DNA of 8,909 bases from Akkermansiaceae bacterium. GTDB taxonomy: Bacteria > Verrucomicrobiota > Verrucomicrobiia > Verrucomicrobiales > Akkermansiaceae. Positions within the stretch are counted from its first letter, which is position 1; each line of letters opens with the position of its first letter. Where the stretch lies: contig JAHDGN010000024.1 of assembly GCA_020627645.1 (NCBI GenBank), positions 8,981-17,889 of the forward strand. Direction: 5' to 3'. The notes beneath the pieces were generated by a model. It saw nothing but the letters and a program-made list of their open reading frames with translations, made no database searches and was not told the origin of the DNA. Shown piece by piece: positions 1 through 5,865 of the stretch. A program made the translations under genes and the position numbers.

Positions 1-33
1 TATGCCGGATTAGCAGTCGTTTTTCTGGGGATT

Positions 34-765
34 TTATTTGGAAGGTGATTTTTTCTGGAGAGGGGTGAGGAGGAGGTCTTTGAATTCGACTTCTGACCCT
101 TCGGCTTGAAGAGCGATTTGGCCTCTGGAGGCGGTGGCATCGGTGCCGTGGTTGACGAGGTCACCATTGACCCAAACTTTGACTTCTTTGTTGGAGCATT
201 CGATGATCATTTTGTTCCATTCGCCGAGAGGTTTTTCGGAGTTGTCGGTGAGGTTGAGGATGCGTCGGGCGTCGCCTTTGTCGCCGCCCCATTTTTGGTT
301 TTCGCGCTTGGGGCGTCTTTTTTCCATGTTGGGGACTTTGATGTTTTCTCCGATGCACCAGAAGTCGCCAGCGTTTTTGTGGTGCATTTGGACTTCGATC
401 GATTTGGGGAACATTTTGAAGAGGTATCGGGGGGTGGATGAGTGGACGAGGACGCCGCAGTTACCGGGTTTCCCTGGGAAGCGATATTGAAAGGTGAGGC
501 GGTAGTTTTCGTAGGTTTTGTCGGTGATCAGGTGTCCGAGGGGTCTGCCGAGTGAGACGAGTTTTCCATCACGAGCGATGAAAGAGGGCTTCAGTTTGAC
601 ATTGGGTTTGGCATCGGGGATGTCCGCGTGCCAGCCGGTGAGGTCTTTGCCGTTGAAGAGGGAGATGGCTTTTGGGTTTTTGGCTGTGGTGTTTGGTTTT
701 TCATTGGTGGGTTCTTTGGCGAAGAGAGATGCCGATAAGGCTAAGAGCAAGATACTTGTTTTCAT
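34..765 (-). CDS. Secreted DUF1080 / 3-keto-disaccharide hydrolase domain protein
   Basis: A 243-residue protein, almost all of it one DUF1080 domain (PF06439, concanavalin-like fold). The family is linked to hydrolysis of 3-keto-glycosides and is greatly expanded in Planctomycetes and Verrucomicrobia. Seen in the sequence: a signal peptide (MKTSILLLALSASLFA, likely cut after residue 16), then the family's opening motif LFNGKDLTGWH, the strand motif NYRLTFQYRF, GNCGVLVHSS, SIEVQMHHKNAGDFWCIG, and the closing strands GEWNKMIIEC, VWVNGDLVN and GQIALQAEG. The start at 765 is chosen over an upstream start at 804 because it puts the signal peptide at the N-terminus; no clear ribosome binding site precedes either. 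It is divergent from fxsA. The product is probably periplasmic or secreted and acts on carbohydrate; the exact substrate cannot be read from the sequence. Confidence 0.88.
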   Translation of the reverse strand: MKTSILLLALSASLFAKEPTNEKPNTTAKNPKAISLFNGKDLTGWHADIPDAKPNVKLKPSFIARDGKLVSLGRPLGHLITDKTYENYRLTFQYRFPGKPGNCGVLVHSSTPRYLFKMFPKSIEVQMHHKNAGDFWCIGENIKVPNMEKRRPKRENQKWGGDKGDARRILNLTDNSEKPLGEWNKMIIECSNKEVKVWVNGDLVNHGTDATASRGQIALQAEGSEVEFKDLLLTPLQKKSPSK

Positions 766-877
766 TACGTTATGATAACTGTGTAAGCAGGAGTTGTTTT
801 TCAATGAGTAAATTTGGTGAGGTGTGGAATTTGTGATCTTGTTTGTAGTGGCCTTTGGAGCGTTCGAGGGTAGGTTT

Positions 878-883
878 GGGGAG
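878..883 (+). promoter_or_regulatory. Ribosome binding site of fxsA (decides the start)
   Basis: GGGGAG placed 7 bases before the GTG at 891. It is one of few clear Shine-Dalgarno-like sites in the window and supports the shorter fxsA start over the TTG at 855. Confidence 0.6.
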
Positions 884-890
884 TTACGTT

Positions 891-1346
891 GTGTTTTGGA
901 GATTGTTGATTCTGTTTATTTTGGTGCCAGTTGCTGAGATCTATTTGTTTGCAACTTTGGGCAAAGAGATTGGATGGCCGGTAACGATTGGGATTATTTT
1001 GGTGACGGCATTGATTGGCGCGTCGTTGGCGAAATCGCAGGGGAGGATGGCGATGGCCAAGTTTCAAGGGGCGATGGGTGAGGGGCGAATGCCAGCGAAG
1101 GAGGGGGTGGAGGGCGTGTTGGTGTTATTGGCGGGAGTGGTTCTATTAACTCCAGGATTTTTGACAGATGCGATTGGTTTTTCGTTGTTGATTCCGAAGG
1201 TGAGATCGGTGGTGGCGGGGTATTTAGGAGAGCGTTTGAAGGGGAGGATTCAGATGGTTTCACCTTTTTCGGGGATGGGTGCAGAGTTGGAGAAGGAGCA
1301 GCGTCCGAAGTCGAAGCTGGATGATGGGAATGTGATTGATGTGTGA
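891..1346 (+). CDS. fxsA: FxsA family cytoplasmic membrane protein
   Basis: A 151-residue integral membrane protein of the FxsA family (PF04186). In E. coli, FxsA overproduction relieves F-plasmid exclusion of phage T7; its native role is not well defined. Seen here: an N-terminal hydrophobic helix (FWRLLILFILVPVAEIYLF), a second helix (WPVTIGIILVTALIGASLA), and the family signature LLTPGFLTDAIGFSLLIPKVR, followed by a polar tail. The GTG at 891 is preferred because GGGGAG at 878-883 lies 7 bases upstream and the protein then begins like other FxsA proteins. A TTG at 855 would add 12 residues without family resemblance. It is the first of three same-strand genes, with 41 bases before the peptidase gene, so co-transcription is possible. 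Confidence 0.88.
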   Translation: MFWRLLILFILVPVAEIYLFATLGKEIGWPVTIGIILVTALIGASLAKSQGRMAMAKFQGAMGEGRMPAKEGVEGVLVLLAGVVLLTPGFLTDAIGFSLLIPKVRSVVAGYLGERLKGRIQMVSPFSGMGAELEKEQRPKSKLDDGNVIDV

Positions 1347-1387
1347 AATTTCTACACTTTTCTCCCGAACGAGATTAATAATGAGGC

Positions 1388-2284
1388 ATGAAATGGCGCA
1401 GATTACGTGAGAGTCGAAATGTGGAGCGACGTCGTGGGGGGGCGGGTCGCAAGGTGGCGATGGGTGGTGGGATTGGGGCGATTGTGATTGCGCTGATCGC
1501 GATGGTTTTGGGTGGAGGGAAGTTGGATTTGGGGAAGATTTTGGGTTTGTTGAATCAGCAGGGAGGTCAGGGCCAACAGCAATCGCAGATGCCGCCGAGT
1601 GAGGAGGATCAGGTGGTTGATGAGTTTGTTCGGCGAATTTTGGGTTCGACTGAGGATGTCTGGACGAAGGTTTTTCGGAAAAATAATCTTAACTACGAGC
1701 CGCCGAGGTTGATTCAATATGATGGGATGACGCCGATGAAGCGGGGGGGGATGGCGGATGCGAGGATGGGGCCATTTTATGTTCCTTCAGAGAGGCAGGT
1801 GTATTTGGATACGATGTTTTTCAAACAGATGGACAAGGAATATGGTGGTGGAGGGGACTTTGCGTATGCGTATGTCATTTCCCACGAGGTGGCGCATCAT
1901 GTGCAAAACTTGTTGGGGTATAGTAAGAAGGTGATTAATCCACGAACGGGTCAGAAGGATAATGGGATGTCGGTGAGGTTGGAGTTGCAGGCGGATTATT
2001 TGGCTGGGGTGTGGGCGTATCATGCGAATGAGAGGCATCGAAGGGAGACGGGGAGTAATCTTTTGGACAAAGAGGATTTGTTGGAGGCGATGAGGGCGGC
2101 GAGTGCGATTGGTGATGATTCGTTGCAGAGAAAGGCGACGGGTCGGGTGAGGCCAGAGTCGTTTAGTCATGGAACATCGGAGCAGCGACAGAAGTGGTTG
2201 TTAGCTGGGTTGCGATCAGGCGAGGTTTCGACAGAGATTTTGCAGCATTTTTTCAATCCCCGGATTGGGCATTTGCAGTTGTAG
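1388..2284 (+). CDS. ypfJ: YpfJ-type neutral zinc metallopeptidase, membrane anchored
   Basis: A 298-residue protein of the putative neutral zinc metallopeptidase family (PF04228, YpfJ/KPN_02809 type). The N-terminus (MKWRRLRESRNVERRRG) matches the family's conserved opening, which fixes the ATG at 1388. A single membrane helix follows at about residues 24-44, then a Gln/Gly-rich linker (about 57-67) and the peptidase domain. The zinc motif HEVAHH is at residues 166-171 with E167 as catalytic base, and the downstream ELQADYLAG motif begins at E199, the probable third ligand region. All key residues are present and the length is normal for the family. The domain probably faces the periplasm; substrates are unknown for the family. 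A TAATAAT stretch at 1376-1382 and a GAGG only one base before the ATG are the only start-region signals. Confidence 0.9.
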   Translation: MKWRRLRESRNVERRRGGAGRKVAMGGGIGAIVIALIAMVLGGGKLDLGKILGLLNQQGGQGQQQSQMPPSEEDQVVDEFVRRILGSTEDVWTKVFRKNNLNYEPPRLIQYDGMTPMKRGGMADARMGPFYVPSERQVYLDTMFFKQMDKEYGGGGDFAYAYVISHEVAHHVQNLLGYSKKVINPRTGQKDNGMSVRLELQADYLAGVWAYHANERHRRETGSNLLDKEDLLEAMRAASAIGDDSLQRKATGRVRPESFSHGTSEQRQKWLLAGLRSGEVSTEILQHFFNPRIGHLQL

Positions 2285-2286
2285 AG

Positions 2287-2757
2287 ATGGGAGGGCCGCA
2301 GAAGGTTGCTGAGCCTCATAAGGAGTTGAGGTTTACCCGTTCGGGGCAAGCTCAGGGTTTTGTGGTGGGGGCATCGGTGGCAATGGCGGTGTTTTTGTTA
2401 TCGTTGGTGGTTTGGGTGTCGGGACATCCGGTGGTGAAGTGGTGGATGCCGTGGCCGTTTATCGTGTTGGCGTTGGTTTTGGGTCGGGTGGCGTTGAGAT
2501 GTGTGAGGCATGCGTATGTGATTTTGACGCCTTTAGGGGTGGAGGTGTTTCCGTTTTTTAAGCCGGAGAAGAATCTAAATTTGATTTATTGGTCGGAGAT
2601 TAAGGGGGTCGATTTTGATGAGCATTTGGACGAGATGCGATTACATCACGATGAGGGTAAGACTTCGGGGGTTGTGCTTTCGTTGAAGCCAGTTTTGGAG
2701 GGTCGCCGCGAGTTGTTGAAGCGGGCAGTTGAAGGACGGGTGGGAGTTAGAAGTTAG
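2287..2757 (+). CDS. Small membrane protein with two N-terminal helices and a possible PH-like domain
   Basis: A 156-residue protein that I do not recognise as a named family. It has two hydrophobic helices at about residues 25-45 and 49-66, then a cytoplasmic-looking segment whose strands (VILTPLGVEVFPFF, NLIYWSEIKGVDF, GVVLSLKP) recall bacterial PH-like domains found after paired membrane helices. That fold assignment is an inference by eye. The ATG at 2287 is chosen because it lies 2 bases after the stop of the peptidase gene, which suggests translational coupling; an open frame extends upstream to 2194 but only overlaps the peptidase. The gene ends 12 bases from the convergent peroxiredoxin gene. 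Confidence 0.7.
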   Translation: MGGPQKVAEPHKELRFTRSGQAQGFVVGASVAMAVFLLSLVVWVSGHPVVKWWMPWPFIVLALVLGRVALRCVRHAYVILTPLGVEVFPFFKPEKNLNLIYWSEIKGVDFDEHLDEMRLHHDEGKTSGVVLSLKPVLEGRRELLKRAVEGRVGVRS

Positions 2758-2769
2758 AAATGGTTTGGT

Positions 2770-3294
2770 CTATTTACTCGTAGTTGTGGTCTCTTGGGAG
2801 AGAGTTTTGAGTTGTTTGAGGAGTTGTTCTCCCTGGTCGGCAGTGGCTCCTTTTTTGCTCCGCCAGATGAGTTTTCCGTCTTTAAAGATCATGGCGCGTC
2901 TGGAGATGAATTTGTCCATGTGGACGGAGAGACCTAATTTTTTGGCGAGTTCTCCTTTGGGGTCTGACAAGAGATCGTAGGGAAGTTTGTGCTTCTCATG
3001 GAATTTTTTTTGGGTGGCAACGTCTTCGGAGGACATGCCGTAGATGGTCACTTTGTGAGCTTTTAGTTTTTCGAATGCGTCCCGCACCGAGCAGACTTGA
3101 GCTGTTCATCCGGGGGTGAGGGCCCGGGGGAAGGTGAAGAGGATGAGGAATTTGCTTTCTTTGGTTGGTTGGAGGGTGAGTTCTTTGCCTTCTTGGTTTT
3201 TGGCTTTGAGTTTGGGGAGTTGACCTCCGACTTTGAGTTTTTCGGTGGCAAAGCTGAGGGATGTCAGGGTTAGAAGAAGAACCAGGATTTTCAT
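2770..3294 (-). CDS. Secreted Bcp/PrxQ-type peroxiredoxin with an in-frame TGA at the catalytic cysteine (predicted selenoprotein)
   Basis: Read through one internal TGA (3106-3108), this is a 174-residue thioredoxin-fold peroxiredoxin of the AhpC/TSA superfamily, Bcp/PrxQ type, which would reduce hydroperoxides. It opens with a signal peptide (MKILVLLLTLTSLSFA, cut after residue 16), pointing to the periplasm. The active-site stretch reads FTFPRALTPG, then TGA, then TAQVCSVRDAF, so the TGA sits at residue 63, the peroxidatic position of the PxxxTxxC motif (P56, T60). C68, five residues on, is the resolving cysteine as in Bcp enzymes and is the only cysteine in the protein. The remainder (YGMSSED, LLSDPKGELAKKLG, RRAMIFKDGKLIW) is typical and uninterrupted. 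The frame does not change across the TGA. Selenocysteine is the best explanation; a nonsense mutation or sequencing error is the alternative. The start at 3294 is chosen for the signal peptide over a TTG at 3345. Confidence 0.82.
3071..3090 (-). promoter_or_regulatory. Candidate bacterial SECIS stem-loop
   Basis: On the mRNA, the arm UCGGUGC (3090-3084) pairs with GCA-U-UCGA (3078-3071) in seven pairs, one of them G-U, with a single bulged U. The apical loop is GGGAC (3083-3079). The loop begins 23 nt after the TGA and has G in its first positions. Bacterial SECIS elements generally place a G-containing apical loop roughly 16-37 nt downstream of UGA, inside the coding sequence. A competing hairpin, GUCUGC (3096-3091) with GCGGGAC (3085-3079) around loop UCGGU, is also possible. 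No folding program was run. Confidence 0.5.
3106..3108 (-). other. In-frame TGA, predicted selenocysteine codon (Sec63)
   Basis: The codon follows GGA (Gly62) and precedes ACA (Thr64), in place of the TGC/TGT expected for the peroxidatic cysteine. TGA is a true stop elsewhere in the window (for example fxsA, ispA, the kinase and the response regulator) and Trp is written TGG, so a genome-wide reassignment of TGA is not supported. Confidence 0.75.
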
Positions 3295-3315
3295 GTTTGT
3301 GGAAGCGTAGCGGAT

Positions 3316-3345
3316 TTTATTGATGAGGCAATCGGGGGTTTTCAA
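3316..3345 (-). promoter_or_regulatory. Candidate sigma70-like promoter of the peroxiredoxin gene
   Basis: On the minus strand, TTGAAA (3345-3340) and AATAAA (3321-3316) are separated by 18 bases and lie upstream of the start at 3294, in the 79-base gap shared with the divergent ispA gene. The -35 match is good and the -10 match weak. Spacing and position are the only support. Confidence 0.3.
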
Positions 3346-3373
3346 GAAGGCGAGGTTGTTTATGGTTTGAGCC

Positions 3374-4253
3374 GTGTCGGAGTTGAAGTCGTATTTGAAG
3401 AGTCAGCAGGAAGTGGTGGATGGTGCGTTGAGGAAATTTTTGCCGAAGGCAACGGCGCGGCCAGGTCGAGTGCATGAGGGGATGAGGGATTTTTGCGGGA
3501 GGGAAGCGATTACGGCCTATTTTGGTGTTGGCGGCAGCGGAGGCTTGTGGAGGGAAGTTGGAGGATGCGTTGGCGCCGGCGTGTGCGGTGGAGTTAATGC
3601 ATACGTATTCGTTGGTGCATGACGATCTTCCGTGTATGGATGATGATGATTTACGGCGGGGGAGGCCTACGTCGCATAAGGTTTATGGTGAGGGGATGGC
3701 GGTATTGATTGGGGATGCGTTGTTGACGGAGGCGTTTGCGATTTTAGCTCGGACGCCGGAGACGAAGAGGTATGGGATTCGGGAGATGTTGGTGGAGTTT
3801 GCGGATTGTGGTGGGTCTAAGAAGTTGATTGGTGGGCAGGTGTTGGATTTGGAGGGGGAGGGGAAGGATTTAACGAAGAGGGAATTGGTGAGGATTCATG
3901 AAAATAAGACGGCGGCGCTTTTGATGACGTCGTTGAGGTTGGGGGGGATGACGGCGAATGCGACGCCAAGGCAGATGGAGGGGTTGTCGGAGTTTGGCTA
4001 CAACTTGGGTTTGGCGTTTCAGGTGGTGGATGACATTTTGGATGTGACGCAGTCGACGGAGGTGTTGGGGAAGACGGCGGGGAAGGATGAGGCGGTGGAT
4101 AAGGCGACTTATCCGTCGATTTTGGGGTTGGAGAAATCGAAGAAGGAGGCGGCGAGGTTGACGAAGAAGGCGCTGGATGCGTTGGGGGTTTTCGGGAGGA
4201 AGGGGATGAAGCTGGAGGAGATTGCCCATTATCTGTTGGATCGGGAGTTTTGA
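3374..4253 (+). pseudogene. ispA: Polyprenyl (farnesyl/geranylgeranyl-type) diphosphate synthase, frameshifted
   Basis: A trans-isoprenyl diphosphate synthase of the IspA type, which condenses IPP with allylic diphosphates for isoprenoid synthesis. The N-terminal part begins at GTG 3374 (SELKSYLKSQQEVV...) and reads normally to VHEGMRD. The family continuation FAGGKRLRPILVLAAAEACGG is present but in the next frame (+1), from 3492 on. Family members usually have three residues (often YSL) between MR and FAGGK; here only the four bases GATT lie between AGG and the TTT codon, so about 5 bases seem to be missing. After the shift everything is intact: first Asp-rich motif DDLPCMDDDDLRRG, GGQVLDLEGEGK, the HENKTAALL helix, and second Asp-rich motif FQVVDDILD. 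It is either a recent pseudogene or an assembly error in a live gene; in-frame translation gives only an 82-residue fragment. TGA stop at 4251-4253. Confidence 0.85.
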
Positions 4254-4269
4254 TTTGGTTGGGTCGGAT

Positions 4270-4286
4270 ACCGCAGAGAGGCTAGG
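4270..4286 (+). repeat. Degenerate copy of an ACCGCAGAG-type dispersed repeat
   Basis: ACCGCAGAGAGGCTAGG resembles the copy at 4379-4403 (shared ACCGCA-AGA core followed by GCTA). Motifs of the ACCGCAAAGACGCAGAG kind recur between genes in many environmental bacterial genomes; function unknown. Confidence 0.4.
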
Positions 4287-4378
4287 GCTTTGGAGAGAGG
4301 TTGAGGGACTTGGTGCGGCCGATGGCCGAGTTTTGAGTTGTGACTGGTGAGTGTTGAGTTGCTTGGTTGGGGGGCTTT

Positions 4379-4403
4379 ACCGCAAAGATGCAGAGACGCT
4401 AAG
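4379..4403 (+). repeat. ACCGCAAAG...CAGAGACGCTAAG-type dispersed repeat
   Basis: The segment begins ACCGCAAAGATGCAGAG and ends ACGCTAAG. It is a better-preserved relative of the copy at 4270-4286, about 109 bases downstream of it. Only two copies can be seen in the window, so its dispersed nature is inferred. Confidence 0.45.
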
Positions 4404-4438
4404 CTGGGTTGATGGGCATGCGAAGTGAAGTTTGAAAC

Positions 4439-4455
4439 CGCGAATCTTCGCGAAT
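4439..4455 (+). repeat. Short tandem CGCGAAT repeat
   Basis: CGCGAAT at 4439-4445 recurs at 4449-4455 with a period of 10 bases, and the second unit forms the palindrome TTCGCGAA. It lies 36 bases after the ACCGCAAAG repeat and looks like part of the same repeat-rich debris. Confidence 0.4.
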
Positions 4456-4813
4456 TAGCCTAGAATCTTTAGTTGGGGGTGGCGATGGGAGAGGGAATCG
4501 CTGTAGGGCGTGAGCCTACCCCAAGAGTCCGAAATGATTCAGCCAGAGGGTGAAAATGCTTGTTTTGCGATGCTGGGGGCAAACGTATCTCAAAAGCAGT
4601 GATGACCAACTCACGGCGTTTGGAGGGATCGTCGCCTGAGATCATTTTCTCCAACGCACTGAGCTGCTAGATTTGCTGGCTCGGTCATACTCCCCTTATT
4701 GCACCAGCCCGAATGCCAATCCAGTTGTCGATACTATCCAGGCTTTTCACCGTCAATTGCCTTGAGGGAGGGAAGCGATTCAGCCACCTACGGAGTCTTT
4801 AAGATGTCTATGC

Positions 4814-5554
4814 TTAAGGGTTTCGTCTACGACGTGAAAATATAATGCCGACGCAAGTGAGTATAAGGGTAGATGAACTTGGTTCTGGAATAACAATGCC
4901 AATGCCAACTATGCTTATCTCGCCCCGGAAGGCATCCGTTGAGATGCGGAGTTCATTGTCGATACTTGGACTAAACGACAGGGTTTGGCTTGCGAGGAAC
5001 TTGCGAGTGTCAGAACCGTCGTAGCCCGTGGCGCCCGTCGGCAGATTTTCTAGCGCAGAGTATTCTTCGATTGAGATTTGCTGAAATCGATTTCCTACGA
5101 GAATCCATTGATCGTCGATGGCGGAAGTTTCCAAAAAACTGTAGGGTGAGCGGCCCAGATTTATGGTATCACGGCCGATTACAGTCACCGAGGAGTCGCC
5201 ATCAATATCCACATAAGTGGTATGAGAGAGGCTTGATTTCGCAAAACTAATCACAAAATCTTGGATCGGCTTATCGGAGGTAAGAATGAGTGGCACTCTC
5301 TCATGTAGAATGATTTTAGAAGATAAAAATTCAGGATTGAAAGGCCCTCCCTGATTCAGACCAGAACTTATTCGGATGTTTGCTCCTCCCAATTCCACCG
5401 AGCTGAAAATCTCAATATGTGTACCATTTTCATCTTCTTCAACGACTGTCGTTTGGTTGTCGAAAAGATCCGACATATTGGCTTGGTAAAGAGTAGTCGA
5501 GTAAGCCGAGACCGTCCCAAGAAAAGGTAGTGCAAGTAGAGCAGCTTTTTCCAC
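4814..5554 (-). CDS. PEP-CTERM sorting-signal protein, exported
   Basis: A 246-residue exported protein. The C-terminus has the full PEP-CTERM tripartite signal: IPEPSSS (P223-E224-P225), a hydrophobic helix (about 229-239) and an Arg cluster (RRRR, 241-244). Such proteins are handled by an exosortase and associated with envelope or exopolysaccharide surfaces; no exosortase gene is in this window. The N-terminus after the GTG at 5554 is a short hydrophobic signal peptide ending near TVSAYS, with only one positive charge. The body is beta-rich and polar, resembles no enzyme I know, and has one cysteine, within the C-terminal helix. The open frame continues upstream of 5554 for about 30 codons without ATG, GTG or TTG, so the GTG is the only normal start. 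Unlike most of the window, this gene shows no G excess on the + strand. Confidence 0.8.
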   Translation of the reverse strand: MEKAALLALPFLGTVSAYSTTLYQANMSDLFDNQTTVVEEDENGTHIEIFSSVELGGANIRISSGLNQGGPFNPEFLSSKIILHERVPLILTSDKPIQDFVISFAKSSLSHTTYVDIDGDSSVTVIGRDTINLGRSPYSFLETSAIDDQWILVGNRFQQISIEEYSALENLPTGATGYDGSDTRKFLASQTLSFSPSIDNELRISTDAFRGEISIVGIGIVIPEPSSSTLILTCVGIIFSRRRRNP

Positions 5555-5644
5555 GATGTGAGGGTATCGTTTCCTACAAAAAAGACAAGTGTGGAGTGGC
5601 TGTGGGGAGGCCAGGGCCAGGGCAAACTCGCTTTGGAGGTCTTA

Positions 5645-5672
5645 TATTTAAAGGGTTTGCGCAAACTTCAAA
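5645..5672 (-). promoter_or_regulatory. Candidate promoter of the PEP-CTERM gene with a palindrome in its spacer
   Basis: On the minus strand, TTTGAA (5672-5667) and TAAATA (5650-5645) are 16 bases apart, about 90 bases upstream of the GTG at 5554. The spacer contains the perfect 12-bp palindrome GTTTGCGCAAAC (5655-5666), placed where a repressor would block polymerase. No transcription data; position and symmetry are the evidence. Confidence 0.4.
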
Positions 5673-5751
5673 TTCCACTTTGAAAGATTGACTGCCCGCT
5701 AGAGCTCAACTTCTTGATTGTCCAAATCGCTTCGCACAATGGAGTAACACA

Positions 5752-5785
5752 AGATGTTGTGGTCTATTTTTCCCCACCACAATCT
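5752..5785. other. Hairpin between the response regulator and PEP-CTERM genes
   Basis: AGAT-GT-TGTGGT (5752-5763) can pair with ACCACAATCT (5776-5785) in ten pairs with a two-base bulge and a 12-base loop. It lies about 80 bases past the response regulator stop. No U-tract follows on either strand, so it is not a typical intrinsic terminator. Confidence 0.35.
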
Positions 5786-5865
5786 AAAGTGAGTTAGCCC
5801 TGAGGTTGCCGGAGGTGCCCATCTGTGAAACGTCGATGGTTCGGGAGGATTTACGCCATTTTTCT

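Larger units (their letters stand above)
4254..4813. other. Intergenic region without a convincing gene
   Basis: About 560 bases between the ispA stop and the end of the PEP-CTERM gene. It holds degenerate copies of dispersed repeat types (listed separately), a GTAGG...CCTAC inverted repeat near 4503-4519, and a 61-codon minus-strand open frame (4469-4654, beginning MEKMISGDDPSKRRELV) with no recognisable domain and a low-complexity end. A minus-strand frame around 4690-4795 with a C-terminus reading DNWIGIRAG could be a decayed gene end. I see no RNA gene. Confidence 0.5.

Noticed and set aside
3106..3108. TGA reassigned to Trp or Gly (alternative genetic code) as the explanation of the peroxiredoxin read-through
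   Set aside because: Several genes in the window end at TGA at family-typical lengths, and Trp is encoded by TGG throughout. Only this one TGA is internal.
3482..3497. Programmed +1 frameshift in ispA
   Set aside because: The family is not known to use frameshifting, and a +1 slip would still leave the product about two residues short in a highly conserved helix. A lesion or an assembly error is simpler.
3499..3513. 15-base stretch GGGAGGGAAGCGATT, also present near 4767-4781
   Set aside because: The first copy is coding sequence for the conserved GGKRL motif of ispA and the flanks do not match; a chance match of purine-rich sequence is likely.
4469..4654. 61-codon minus-strand open frame
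   Set aside because: No recognisable domain, no ribosome binding site, low-complexity C-terminus that runs through an inverted repeat, and it lies in repeat-rich debris. It is mentioned in the intergenic entry only.
5368..5664. 98-codon minus-strand open frame overlapping the start of the PEP-CTERM gene
   Set aside because: It starts at TTG inside the predicted promoter, lies in another frame of the PEP-CTERM gene and has no domain-like features.
5752..5785. Intrinsic terminator of the two-component operon
   Set aside because: The hairpin is real on paper but has a bulge, a long loop and no U-tract on either strand, so it is listed only as a hairpin.
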